From Aphanomyces cochlioides (taxonomy: Eukaryota; Oomycota; Saprolegniomycetes; Saprolegniales; Verrucalvaceae), in NCBI GenBank assembly GCA_019828595.1, contig JAHQRK010000002.1, forward strand, positions 3,038,001 through 3,102,000: a DNA stretch of 64,000 nucleotides. Direction: 5' to 3'. Made by a program: the position numbers and the translations under genes. Below, piece by piece: positions 1 through 9,883 of the stretch. Each line of letters begins with the position of its first letter. Within the stretch, counting starts at the first letter, position 1. Below the pieces are notes generated by a model, which worked only from the letters and a program-made list of their open reading frames with translations, searched no databases and had not been told where the DNA came from.

Positions 1-164
1 TAAAATAACTACCTTTTCCCATACAACAGTTAAGGGCCCGTCTGGATGCCACCTATTATTGAGATAATTCGCAATATTTTGATCAACTGTTGCATAATTT
101 TGATTATTTTCGAAAGGAGTGTTTTGATTGGTGGATAAAATAAATTATAAATTGATTATTGTAT

Positions 165-218
165 TAGTGGGTGTCAGTGTATCAGCATCTTGGAAAGGCA
201 GCTTGAGAAAATTGATTT
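165..218 (+). repeat. Left terminal inverted repeat of the Harbinger-type element
   Basis: The sequence starts TAGTGGGTGTCAG and pairs imperfectly over about 50 bp with the reverse complement of 3006-3059. The shared blocks are GTGGGTGTCAG, TCAGCA, CTTGG and GTTGAGAA/CTTGAGAA. Confidence 0.75.
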
Positions 219-419
219 CATTGGACAAAAATCTTGACTTTCGAAGATGACAAGTCTTGTCCAAGATGCCACTATTTTGTGTCACCTTGGGAGCATCTCG
301 ACATCTTGGATGTACAAGATTTCAAAGGATATTTAGAAATATTAATTGTCGCAATGTCTAATGTTTCATTGGCTGATCTTGTTGTTCTACCGCTCTACAG
401 AGTCGCGAGCAGTGGAAAA

Positions 420-1269
420 ATGGCATCAAAGACGACGCCCAGGAAGCCCAATGACAAGTCCAATGCGCCATCCTCTGCAAAGAAGGCCCAATCTCAACGA
501 ATTCTGTGGAATACGGATGGCGTCGCAGGCGGCAAATCCAGTATGGATGTCCTTATTGAGTGGTTATCCAATGAAACAAACTACTCGCGATGGAAAGGAA
601 GCGATCGCCATTCAGGCACAAAAAAGTCTGTTCTTGCGAGTGAAATCAAAAGAACTATGATGGAAAATGGTTTATTGCACCGAAAAGCAAAGGACATTAT
701 GCAAAAAGTTTCAGTTTTGGAGCAGCAGTACAGGTCTGCACGAGACTGGCTCAACAATACTGGCCAGGGCATCGAGGATCAAGCAACAATTGATGATGAA
801 GTAAAAAAAATATGTCCATATTTCTTTGATTTAGACAGTGTTATGCATGATCGGGCGTCCTCTGAAGCTTTGGCAACAAGCGATAATTTGGACGATTCCG
901 ATGGCGATATCGAAAAGGAAAATGTCATCAAGCCACTTGACAAGAAACGCAGTGCTGCACAGGCCAAGCTGGATGAGTGGACCGCCATGAATAACAAGTC
1001 GATGTCAATCAAAGAAAAGGAGGTAAATTAATGCGCCGTAATATTAAATTCACTATTTCGAATAGATTGAGCAACGGGAAAGAGAGTTTGTTGCCAAGAC
1101 AGATCTAGACGTTAGACGTCTGCAAATTGAAGAGAAGGGAGAGTCTCGCCTTGAACGGGAGGGCGACTTGAATTTACGACTTCTTCAAATCAAGCACGAA
1201 GAAGCCATGTTGAGATTGGCCTTACAGCGAGAAGAGGCACAAATGAATATTCGACTAAAAAAAATGTGA
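420..1269 (+). CDS. Myb/SANT-like DNA-binding protein of the Harbinger element
   Basis: Two exons, 420-1022 and 1066-1269, separated by a 43-nt GT-AG intron (1023-1065), give 268 aa. The first half carries a SANT-like trihelix region. It contains a tryptophan-led helix (VLIEWLSNETNYSRWKG) followed by a lysine-rich stretch and KAKDIMQKVSVLEQQYRSARDWL, as in the accessory proteins of PIF/Harbinger elements. The C-terminus, supplied by exon 2, is a charged coiled coil rich in E, R, L and Q. In known Harbinger elements this protein binds the transposase and the element ends; that role here is by family analogy. An in-frame ATG at 354 would add 22 residues. I chose 420 because the conserved-looking Lys/Pro-rich N-terminus begins there. 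Confidence 0.7.
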
Positions 1270-1593
1270 GACTCGCAAGCGCCTCAAACAGCAAGGTTGG
1301 AGCGATCTAGAAATTGATGAAGCGTGTCCACTGGCAAAATCAGTAGAATTTGCTTCTCATGAAAGCTGAGTGTAGATTTAATTCGATCAACAAATGTATG
1401 TTTAGTTCTTGATATTTGCAATTTTGATAAGCAAGGATGCCACTAAACATTTCAACTGCTGAAGCTAGACATTTCATCTGCTGAAGCTAGACCATCTCTC
1501 CTACAGCGTTGTAATTAAGCGATATCATTTCATCAGTCGATTGTGTACTACTCACTAAACATTTACTAACTTTCACTCGATTGAGAGGTTGCA

Positions 1594-2909
1594 CTAAACA
1601 ATAAATCCATTTTTCGTTAATTGCGCGACAACAAGGTCCCTCTTTGTAGCTGTTGTGAGCTCCAAATCATTGTTCTCGTGTGTCTCGCCGTCGGGGAAGC
1701 TCAAACGACAGCCACGTATGTCTGCATTGCAGCAGCAGTTCAATTGTAATTCAATCCATGCACCTGGAATTTCATCATTTTCTAGCAGTAAAATATTGTG
1801 GAGCACGGCCGCAGCAACGACAACACGAATGATCTTTCTCAAATTGCTTTTGTCTTTCAAAGTCTTTCTGATGCGCTTCAGGTACTGAAATCTACCTACA
1901 GAGTCACTGTTAAGTCATTCATGTGCTTTCCCACCTTTTAACATTCCAATACAATGTTCGACTTTAATCCGACCACGAGCAAGAATTGTGTTAAAATACT
2001 CTTTCCATGGTGGTAGAGCCTGGTGCGGGGTTGCCTTGAAAGCTGGCACAATACAACTTCCATCTGAATAAGCAGAGTCGCCAAGAAGGTATTGATTCTC
2101 TGTGAAAAATGATCGCCAATGTTTAAAGATGTGACAATTTTTCCAAACGCGATTATCGTGCGTCGACCCTGGCCATCCAGTGTAAATATCTCGTATCAAA
2201 CCACGATGGTCACAGATGATTTGCGCTGCTAGGGCATAACAACCCTTTCGCGAGTAATAGTCTTCCCCGTGTAGACTTGGTTTATTTTCAAAAGGAATCA
2301 AAGTTCCATCGATCATGCCTACGCAGCTGTCAAAGCCACATAAACTCTTGATTTCGTCAGCGATGGACAATGTTTCGACGTAGCAAGGGAAATAGATGTA
2401 AGTATTGCGAAGATCAACAAGGCAAGAAATTCCAAGGTCAATGTAATATTTGATTGTTCCACTTCCAATGCCAAAAAATGTTGCCATATGCTCGTTCGAT
2501 GAAGCATTGCCACTAGTGCCTAAAAAGTACAACAGATCAAGTAAATGATGTTCAACTGCAGCCTTTTTTATTTGCCGTCGACGGATTTGAAATGGGGAGA
2601 CTCACGGAGTAAGACGACCAATCTAAAAAATGATGTACGATCGAGTCGAAAGAGCTTGCGGAAGCGTGAGGCTGATATTTCGAATTGATAATGAAAAAAG
2701 CGTGTAGACTGGAGCACCATATTGGCCCTCGAGTTGATATATCGTGTGGATTCAACCACGAGGATCCATCCATGCAGCATCATGTCAATTTGGTCCTCTC
2801 GATCGTCGGATATTCCAAAGGCAAGACGACGTTTCTTCACCTCTAACCTATATGCCATGATAGAGTGGCCCTTGGTGAGAAGCATTTGTTGATCGCTGAT
2901 CTTAACCAT
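1594..2909 (-). pseudogene. Harbinger DDE transposase, frameshifted
   Basis: On the minus strand an N-terminal part (2909 to about 2575) runs into a stop right after the FKSVDGK stretch. The protein resumes in another frame as KKAAVEHHLLDLLYFLGT, so one base is missing or two are extra near 2570-2585. The DDE core follows at 2532-1935, with the first Asp in GMIDGTLIPF, the second in GSTHDNRVW, and Glu in RIKVEHCIGMLKG. A 39-nt intron (1934-1896) then restores KGRFQYLKRIRKTL, and the last exon (1895-1594) ends ...LTKNGFIV. All three catalytic acids are present, so the frameshift looks recent or could be a sequencing error. The ATG at 2909 is the first in frame. Confidence 0.75.
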
Positions 2910-3005
2910 TCTTGTTTTCAACACGCCAACACGTCGACAAGTCGTCCAAGATGCTGCCAAATCGCGGTCGGGTGTTTCAAACGTCTACATTTGATTGGTC
3001 GTTAT

Positions 3006-3059
3006 ATTAATAAATTCTCAACGTGCCACCCCAAGCTGCTGACACTCTGACACCCACTA
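3006..3059 (-). repeat. Right terminal inverted repeat of the Harbinger-type element
   Basis: On the minus strand this begins TAGTGGGTGTCAG and matches the left repeat at 165-218. It lies about 100 bp upstream of the transposase start on that strand. Confidence 0.75.
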
Positions 3060-4042
3060 TTGTACTGGGAATTTGTCGGACGAGGTTTCGGAATTGATAC
3101 GTTGGTGATGTGATTGGTTAATATTACAAATAAATTTGAATGTCATCATCGCCTTGGACATTTCTGAGGTTTAAGTTATTCATGGAGTTCATGTGAATAT
3201 CAGGCAGCGACATGCATCACAGCCACTATTTTCAAATAGTGAGTATTTTGACGTGTTTTACATCCCGTCAGAGTAGTAAATTGAAGCGATATTGAATTAG
3301 AGAGAGACTTTAAGTGTATGTGTTGAATAGCATGTTGTCCTACAATTCCAGCGCAAAAGGGAGCTTTGAGATGTTGCGCTCGATTAAACATGAAATATTA
3401 TTATTCAGTTGCAAGCGAAAGTACTTGAGTTTGTCTGCAAACGTAATGCAGTTTGATCAACAAGGTTGAGATTCTAAAATGGTAAAATGACTCCTTGTCT
3501 GAGAGGATAACGAACATTTTAAAGGAATGTAGAGGTACTAATGTATGTCAATCCTACATACAATGTATTCAGATAAACCCCACTCGTTTATTTGTGATTC
3601 AATAGTTCCGAAGATATTTGGACAGCAATTCAACCTACACAAGTACCGGCACTTGAAAGCTTATTTCAATTATTTAAATTAGATCAATATTTATGTTGAT
3701 AACAATCAACTACGAGACGTTTAGAGTCATCGTAATAGCTGCATGGGGCTTGTAATTTTCACCTTGAAATTGTGGAGCATGAAATCCCTTTTTGATGGTA
3801 ACGACTGCCTGTAGAATTTATATTAACTACCAATCAAATAGCACCGATTATCTTTCCGACAATTTCATGTGTAATATCTCTATGACTTGAGATTTGTATA
3901 CCCATCACAAAAATATTATCGGAAAAGGGTCGACTATTTTTCCGACGATTCCGATATTTCGTCATATTCCGACATTTTCTTGTGAATGTCAATTTAATTC
4001 GAAATGGTGAGGAGGGTCCGAAATGTATATAATGACGGCAAC

Positions 4043-4063
4043 TGTGATAGGAATCCTATCACA
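4043..4063. repeat. Palindrome TGTGATAGG-3-CCTATCACA
   Basis: Nine-base arms with an AAT loop, preceded by GGCAAC. The same CAACTGTGATAG half-site recurs in the two palindromes around 4770 and 4880. Confidence 0.7.
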
Positions 4064-4769
4064 CCATATAACGCAATATGATTGGAAGTTAATCTGATGA
4101 ATTGAATTGGTAGACGAAAACAGACCATGAACCTCGTGGAGCATTGACAGATAAGTTTAACAAGAAAGACAGAAAAGGAAACCTTTGATTACACACAACA
4201 CGTAGAGGTACTCGGTATGCGTTGCTCGTCGTTCCCCAAACCGGGCTATTCAAATGTCAAATCGACACTTTGAACACCTGCACTACAGTCTAATTACATT
4301 TTACACACACGAATTGTGATAGTTCTCGCATCTCTCCACTACCTCATGAGCAGTAGGCAGTAGAGCAATAATCAATTGAATTATCCCACACTCAATATGC
4401 AACAATCATTCAAACTTTGACGTTGCAACGTCAAAACTTGATAGGATAATGAGTTGTGAGGCGAAGGTGTGGAGATCAAATCCGTCATCACTTTTGACTA
4501 TTGCTTGTGCTTTAATTCATGAATCGTATGAAATTCATGAAATCTACAGTGTTTTGTGTTTTGTGCTTTAGCCATTTGAATATGCTTCCAGTATAATTAA
4601 GCGAGTGGGCGCATAACACGCGAACAATCGTGATGGTGTGTTGTAGCTAGTATAGCTTATATCTGTGCTAGACGTTCAACAAAGATTCAGGGCTTCTTTA
4701 TTTGTCGGCTAGACTTTAATTAAGCATGCGAGTGCATGATGCTTGATATCTGCCAATATTCGTTTGTTG

Positions 4770-4802
4770 AGCAACTGTGATAGAATCTCCATCACAGTTG
4801 CT
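4770..4802. repeat. Perfect 12-bp palindrome, AGCAACTGTGAT arms
   Basis: The arms at 4770-4781 and 4791-4802 are exact reverse complements with a 9-nt loop. It is the longest of the AACTGTGATAG palindromes in this gap. Confidence 0.75.
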
Positions 4803-4877
4803 CCGAATTTTGCACATTTAAGATTTGTATACTGAAATCAAGTCAAAAACATTTATTGAAAACGGATTTCAGGCAAC

Positions 4878-4935
4878 TGTGATAGATTTCCTATCACACT
4901 CCAATACAAATTGATCATGTTTCTATCATAGTTGC
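4878..4935. repeat. Third AACTGTGATAG palindrome with an extra half-site
   Basis: TGTGATAG (4878-4885) pairs with CTATCACA (4891-4898). An inverted half-site, CTATCATAGTTGC, follows at 4923-4935, so the unit is nested. Confidence 0.6.
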
Positions 4936-5181
4936 AGCAGATGTATCGATTTTTCAAATCGATCTGCAAATCGCTCAGCCAATCAGAATTGAATATTTAC
5001 CTAATTCACGCAAAACACACCCAGACACACGTGTAATTAATTTGGGACGTTTGCCATACATTCCATTTATACTTGATTTCAGTATAATCAAATCGATTTG
5101 GAATAGAATTCGATTTTGTCTTGTCGATTAATTTTGTGATATTTCACCAGTGGAGAACCAACAATCTCATTGCCCTTCAAG

Positions 5182-6942
5182 ATGGATCTTGGGGAGGCTG
5201 TGGCCAAGAAGAAACGACGCCGTCAGAAGAAGCGCAAGGAGAACAAAGCAGAAGATGTTGAGAATGAAGGAACTGCAGTTGCCGCCATCGGACGCCTCTC
5301 CGTGCAAGATGGAAAACCCACGACACCGCGCAAGATTCGCCGTACAAACAGCCAGGAAGATCCAGCGCCAGCGCCAACCTCGTCGATGCACTTGAGCGAC
5401 GTCCCCGTCACGACACTCGCGATTTCAGACTCGTCTATGAGGGCTTTGAGGGACGTCATGCACTATAAAGTACTCACGAAAGTGCAAGCAGCGACATTAC
5501 CAGTCATTCTCGAAGGCAATGATGTCCTCGCCAAGTCGAAAACGGGCACGGGGAAAACCATGGCATTTCTCTTGCCCACCATTGAGACATTGCTTCGCTC
5601 AAAAGACGATGTTGATCGACGTGCCGTATCAGCACTGATCTTGTCGCCCACGCGAGAATTGGCCTCGCAGATCGACGTTGAAGCCAAGAAGTTGTCGACC
5701 TTCCACTCATTTCGCGTCGCTTGCTTTGTGGGTGGCGTCTCCATGAACAAGGATCTCCGTCGACTGCGACACGACGACGGCATTGACATTTTGGTCGCTA
5801 CGCCAGGTCGTCTCCATGATCATTTGTCCAACAACAACGAAGATCTCGTCGTGCGCATTAAACATATTCAAGTGCTCGTGCTTGATGAAGCCGATCGACT
5901 TCTCGACATGGGATTCCGCCGCGATATTGAAAAACTGCTTGCTTTTCTTCCCACGCAACGGCAAACCCTTCTCTTCTCCGCGACGTTGCCCACTTCTCTC
6001 GAAGACATCAAGCGCTTGGCACTCAAACCCGACCATGTTTTCATCGACACTGTCGGTCATGAAGAGCAGACGAACGCCCAAGTCGACCAAAGTGTCATTA
6101 CGTGTCCATTTGAAGGCCACATTACTGCGCTGGACAAATTACTTGCCGAGCACATCACCTCGTCGCCTGATGGGTACAAGATTATCGTCTTCTTCCCCAC
6201 GGCACGTGCGGCGGGCTTCATGGCGCAATTGTTCACCCAGGCCAAGTACCCCGTGCTGGAAATCCACTCACGCAAGTCGCAAGCCCATCGCACTAAAGCC
6301 GCCGACACGTTCCGCCTCCAGGACAATTTGATTTTGTTCTCGTCGGATGTATCGGCGCGCGGCGTGGACTATCCTGGCGTCTCGCTTGTTGTACAAGTCG
6401 GCTTGACGGACAAAGAGCAGTATATCCATCGCTTGGGACGTACTGGACGTGCTGGTAAAGCTGGCGTCGGTGTGTTGCTCCTCTCGCCGTTTGAAACGCC
6501 GTTCCTGCGTGAACTCAAAGACGTGCCGCTCGTGAGCAAAGGACTGCCGGAAGCAACGGCATCAACGTCTCGTATTCAAGCAGTCGTTGGCCAAGTTGAG
6601 ACCCACCGAGAGCTCCATCAAGCTGCGGAACAAGCGTACCAGGCTTGGCTTGGGTTTTACAACTCCAACTTGCGTCGTTTGAACCTCACGAAGCAGCAGC
6701 TTGTCGAAATGGCGGCTGACTACAGCCGCATCATTGGATTGCGTCAAGTGCCTGGGCTGCTCAAGAAGACGATTGGGAAAATGGGCTTGCAGGGCCTCGG
6801 TCTTAAAATCCAAGATGCCAAGCCCGGTCCACCGCACTCTCGACCAGGGGGAGGCGATAGGAATGGCCAGCCTCGACCGCGTTCTGGCAGTCAAGGCGGA
6901 GGACGAGGAGGAAGAGCGTCATCGGCCACGAGGAAGCGGTAG
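5182..6942 (+). CDS. DEAD-box ATP-dependent RNA helicase (Mss116/plant RH25-31-like)
   Basis: Single exon, 586 aa from the ATG at 5182. A very basic N-terminus (KKKRRRQKKRK) precedes a complete DEAD-box core. The motifs are KTGTGKT (I), SPTREL (Ia), ATPGRL (Ib), LDEADRLLDMGF (II), FSATL (III), a helicase_C domain with SSDVSARGVDYP (V) and HRLGRTGRAGK (VI). The region after the core (AYQAWLGFYNS...KKTIGKMGLQGLGL) is the tail seen in Mss116-like and plant RH25/RH31-type helicases. The last 50 residues are a Gly/Arg-rich RNA-binding tail. The protein should unwind or remodel RNA. Whether it acts in nucleolus or mitochondrion cannot be decided: the basic N-terminus fits a nuclear signal better than a presequence. 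Confidence 0.93.
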   Translation: MDLGEAVAKKKRRRQKKRKENKAEDVENEGTAVAAIGRLSVQDGKPTTPRKIRRTNSQEDPAPAPTSSMHLSDVPVTTLAISDSSMRALRDVMHYKVLTKVQAATLPVILEGNDVLAKSKTGTGKTMAFLLPTIETLLRSKDDVDRRAVSALILSPTRELASQIDVEAKKLSTFHSFRVACFVGGVSMNKDLRRLRHDDGIDILVATPGRLHDHLSNNNEDLVVRIKHIQVLVLDEADRLLDMGFRRDIEKLLAFLPTQRQTLLFSATLPTSLEDIKRLALKPDHVFIDTVGHEEQTNAQVDQSVITCPFEGHITALDKLLAEHITSSPDGYKIIVFFPTARAAGFMAQLFTQAKYPVLEIHSRKSQAHRTKAADTFRLQDNLILFSSDVSARGVDYPGVSLVVQVGLTDKEQYIHRLGRTGRAGKAGVGVLLLSPFETPFLRELKDVPLVSKGLPEATASTSRIQAVVGQVETHRELHQAAEQAYQAWLGFYNSNLRRLNLTKQQLVEMAADYSRIIGLRQVPGLLKKTIGKMGLQGLGLKIQDAKPGPPHSRPGGGDRNGQPRPRSGSQGGGRGGRASSATRKR

Positions 6943-7032
6943 AATTTATAGTGGATTAGTTATTTTCTACATTCGATAGAGTTTAGCCCCAATGCACCTA
7001 AAATTTAACATGAACGACAATGTTAGTGAAGA

Positions 7033-8064
7033 TTATGAGAGGAAACTCGCTGCTACTGTTGCCAGTACAAGAACAGACCCAGCTAGCGATGAAAGAATGG
7101 CAGAAGATGATGGGGAAGGATTTGATGAAGGCGCTCGCGCTGGGACAGAAGTCGCTGGGGCCTCGGCCGAATCGGAACCGGATGAAGGGGTCGTGGAGCC
7201 ACTGCTGCTTCCGCCACTGCCGCTGGAAGATGACGAAGTAGAGGATGGAGTCGACGACGCAGACGATGGCGTTGGCTTTGGTGTCGATGCATCTTTGGCC
7301 TTTTGTGTGCAAAAAATTTGATCGCCAAAGAGAGTCTTGATTTGCGTGTTGAGCAAGTCCATGTCATCCTTTTGGATGATGGCAGCCACAGTCGAGTTCA
7401 AGCCAGACTTGACAGGTTTGGTCACGTCAAAGAGACTGACCGACTGGCCATTGACGACAAATGTGAGCTCGATAGCTGGCTGAATGTCCATCTTGGTGAA
7501 GGTGAAATTGCGCAAGAATGGATAGGATTCGCTACATTGCAACGTGGCTGCGAGTGAGACTGTCTTGGGACCACCACAGCAAGCCGACGTGCCGTCGAAA
7601 AAGTTTGAGCAAACACCCGCCAAGCACGCATCGACACGCAAGCTGAGGGGCAATGATTTGAATCCGACTGTGACATCCAAGTTTATGGCGCCAGTGGCGT
7701 TGTCACTCGTATAGTTGACATTTCCAAGCGTCATGGTGCTAATACCAGAGATCCATCGCGCCTTGATGTTGTATAACGACGAGTTTTGAGCAAACAGATA
7801 GCCAATATCTGTACATGGCGTCGGCGGGTTGGAATCGGCGCAATTACCGACAGTTGCTGGGAGATTCTTCTGGGCAAAGTCCGACAGCAGAGGTTTGTAT
7901 GCTTCCAGCACGGTGCCCATCACAACAGGAAGTACAGGAGCATCCAGCACGGCAGCATTTGGCGCTCCAGAGGCTACAGCCATCACGAGAGCTACGCCAC
8001 AGAGCAATGACGTCGGTGTCGGCATGTCCAGCGTCAAAAATTCAGTGCCGTGGGAGTGAGACAT
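7033..8064 (-). CDS. Secreted GPI-anchored Cys-rich protein, array member 1
   Basis: 343 aa on the minus strand. A hydrophobic signal segment (SLLCGVALVMAVASG) is followed by the family domain of about 220 residues: PVLPxxLxxLxxxYKPLL, VGNC...PPxPC, ARWISGL/INT, a beta-rich stretch ending in a Leu/Pro block (FKSLPLSLRV), CC-G, CSExxPFL, and a closing LFGDQIFCTQK. At least nine cysteines are conserved across the array. Then comes a long Ser/Thr/Pro-rich stalk and a hydrophobic C-terminal tail (SLAGSVLVLATVAASFL), which together predict a GPI anchor. The function is unknown. The alternating beta pattern after a hydrophobic helix is reminiscent of TULIP/JHBP lipid-binding folds, but that is only a guess. 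The first ATG (8064) precedes the signal segment by about 18 residues; the one at M14 is an equally good start. Confidence 0.85.
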   Translation of the reverse strand: MSHSHGTEFLTLDMPTPTSLLCGVALVMAVASGAPNAAVLDAPVLPVVMGTVLEAYKPLLSDFAQKNLPATVGNCADSNPPTPCTDIGYLFAQNSSLYNIKARWISGISTMTLGNVNYTSDNATGAINLDVTVGFKSLPLSLRVDACLAGVCSNFFDGTSACCGGPKTVSLAATLQCSESYPFLRNFTFTKMDIQPAIELTFVVNGQSVSLFDVTKPVKSGLNSTVAAIIQKDDMDLLNTQIKTLFGDQIFCTQKAKDASTPKPTPSSASSTPSSTSSSSSGSGGSSSGSTTPSSGSDSAEAPATSVPARAPSSNPSPSSSAILSSLAGSVLVLATVAASFLS

Positions 8065-8083
8065 TCAATTGTTGAATGTTGTA

Positions 8084-8117
8084 GTTGGGGTGTAGGGTTA
8101 AGGGGTGTAGGGGTTAA
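8084..8117. repeat. Telomere-like degenerate repeat (GGGTGTAGGGTTAAGG)
   Basis: A G-rich run of GGGGTGTAGGG and TTAAGGGG units starts 20 bp upstream of the start of array member 1 on the opposite strand. The rest of the gap 8118-8572 shows nothing I can name. Confidence 0.7.
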
Positions 8118-8572
8118 TAGTGATCTTCAAGCTTTGACAGACACATGGAGGTTGAGAGATCCCGACGGACCACCGTCTTTTCGCCACGATGTGCCGTGGA
8201 ATTCAAGTCTAGGGCGAGCTCATTGCACGAGTCAGCCGCATGGCGTCAATTGTCATGACCTATAGCCAATGCATGTTGTTAGCGACTTGGTGCAATAACT
8301 CGTCTGGCTCGAGGCACGTACCGGGCGGGACAACGCCGCTTGACTTTAGCTGAGCTATAGCCCATCAACTCGGTAGCAGCTAGTCATAGCTCGTGCCTCT
8401 AACTTTGTGGATATCTAGTCGCTGCCTGCGACGCAGTGCCTGATCTTTGAGCTCACACTTTGAACAAAGGAATCCAACGAGCGATTCGCATCGAAAGCCA
8501 TCAGAGCATCAAAGAGTTTATAACTGTACTCATGCTGCCAGTAGACAAAAACTTTGTGGATCGATGAAGAAA

Positions 8573-9430
8573 TTACATCCACGCGAGAGCGATAATAAGA
8601 ACAAGCAAGCTCACGAGAGGGGCCGTGGCTGCAGAAGCTGCCAATTGCTGACTTCCAGTCGACACTGTGTTGACCTGTGGCTGGACTCCTTTCTTCTGAG
8701 AGTCAGCTGTGCAGTAGATTTGGTCGCCGTACAGCGTCTTCAGCAGGTTATTGATAGCAGAAGCTCCTTGGGCGGCAAGCAAATTCGTGCCTTGTGTCTT
8801 CAGTTGGCTCTCCACAATGCTCGTGGCGTCCAAGACTTTGGTAAGCTTTCCCATCAAGTTGAGCGTGATATCGAGCGACGGCATGATCTTGGCTTTCGTC
8901 ACTGAGAAGTTTCCCAAGTAGGGGAATGTTTCACTGCATGACGCTGCAATGGACAGCACGATCGTCTTGTTGGCACCACAGCATGTCGTTGTATCATCGA
9001 CAACTTTGTGGCAACCCACCGAGGGCAAACAACCTTCGACGTTGAGGCTAATCGGGAGGCTCTTGAATGTCACGGAGACGTCCAGTTTGATCTTGCCCGT
9101 TGCATCAGGCGTGAGCGCCAACGTGTCGATCGAGAACGTATTCAAGCCCGAGATCCATCGGGCGTCAATTTTGTAAATATAGCTGGTCGTGGAGAACAAA
9201 TTCCCAATTTCAGTGCAGGGCTTTGGTGGATTGTCTGTTGCAGCGCAGTTGCCGACCGTAGCTGGGATCAAGGCGGTCGTCGTCGTCAATGTTGTCAAGA
9301 GTGGTTTCGACGATTCGATCAGGCTAGACAGAGCTTGCGGCAGAACGGGCGGCTGCCACGCTCCACGGACGACAGACACTTGGGAGACAGCGAAGAGGAT
9401 GGCAAAGACGAGGAATCTGTGGACGGCCAT
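8573..9430 (-). CDS. Secreted GPI-anchored Cys-rich protein, array member 2
   Basis: 285 aa from the ATG at 9430, which begins a clean signal peptide (MAVHRFLVFAILFAVSQVSV). The in-frame ATG further upstream (9550) only adds a non-conserved basic stretch. The family domain is intact: PVLPQALSSLI, VGNC, PPKPCTEIGNLF, DARWISGLNTF, FKSLPISLNVEGC, TTCCGANKT, CSETFPYLGNF, LYGDQIYCT. The stalk is short compared with member 1, and the protein ends in a hydrophobic GPI-type tail (LVSLLVLIIALAWM). It is closest to member 3 (9884-10756). Both share the SxSLxxxLxTQGTxLLAxQG region, so they look like the most recent duplicates. Confidence 0.87.
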   Translation of the reverse strand: MAVHRFLVFAILFAVSQVSVVRGAWQPPVLPQALSSLIESSKPLLTTLTTTTALIPATVGNCAATDNPPKPCTEIGNLFSTTSYIYKIDARWISGLNTFSIDTLALTPDATGKIKLDVSVTFKSLPISLNVEGCLPSVGCHKVVDDTTTCCGANKTIVLSIAASCSETFPYLGNFSVTKAKIMPSLDITLNLMGKLTKVLDATSIVESQLKTQGTNLLAAQGASAINNLLKTLYGDQIYCTADSQKKGVQPQVNTVSTGSQQLAASAATAPLVSLLVLIIALAWM

Positions 9431-9705
9431 GGCTGTGCTTGGTCGATTGTCAAAGAATGAACCAGACAACTGATGGGAAGCCAAAGAGTGATCGGGAAAA
9501 AAATCCCTCGACCTCCTTTTTTGAAAAACATATGCCAAACAACGTGCCATCCACACAACTCATGGGGCTTTCCGAGGCAACGACAGCAAGAAACATAAGC
9601 TTTCATTGATAGGTTCTGCTTAGATGACGCTGAGCTTCATAGCCCACTGCTGGTGGTGTCGATCTGGATATGCTTGAAATCTCAACCATGTTCTCATCTG
9701 GATGA

Positions 9706-9780
9706 AGGGTTTAGAAGTGTCGGGGTGCAGGGGTTTTGGTGGGTTAAGGGTTTAAGAATATCGGGGTGTAGGGGTTTATT
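9706..9780. repeat. Telomere-like degenerate repeat (GGGTTTAAG/GGGGTGTAGGGG)
   Basis: A G-rich strand with repeated GGGTTTAG, GGGGTGCAGGGG, GGGTTAAGGG and GGGGTGTAGGGG units lies between member 3 and the promoter side of member 2. Confidence 0.7.
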
Positions 9781-9883
9781 TGGATTTCGATGATGTGATG
9801 CTTTGACACAACAGTACAGTACTAAAGGAGTGTACATGTCGATTGCAGACGCCAGAGAGTAAGCGGACAATGAAGACAATGAA

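Larger units (their letters stand above)
166..3058. mobile_element. PIF/Harbinger-type DNA transposon, decayed
   Basis: The element is bounded by imperfect inverted repeats of about 50 bp (165-218 and 3006-3059, both reading TAGTGGGTGTCAG inward). A candidate 3-bp duplication ATT lies at 163-165 and 3059-3061. Inside are the two genes typical of Harbinger elements, facing each other: a Myb/SANT-like protein on the plus strand and a DDE transposase on the minus strand. The transposase carries a frameshift, so this copy is probably not autonomous. The stretch 1270-1593 between the two genes holds no ORF that I can support. Confidence 0.8.
3060..5181. other. AT-rich intergenic region, no gene seen
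   Basis: About 2.1 kb of AT-rich DNA without an ORF that I can defend. Its only clear structure is a set of palindromes built on AACTGTGATAG (listed separately) near 4040, 4770-4800 and 4875-4935. Confidence 0.6.

Noticed and set aside
6992..7321. Plus-strand acidic open frame at the end of the first array member
   Set aside because: It is the complement of the Ser/Thr-rich stalk of the minus-strand gene, which gives Glu/Asp-rich reading on the other strand.
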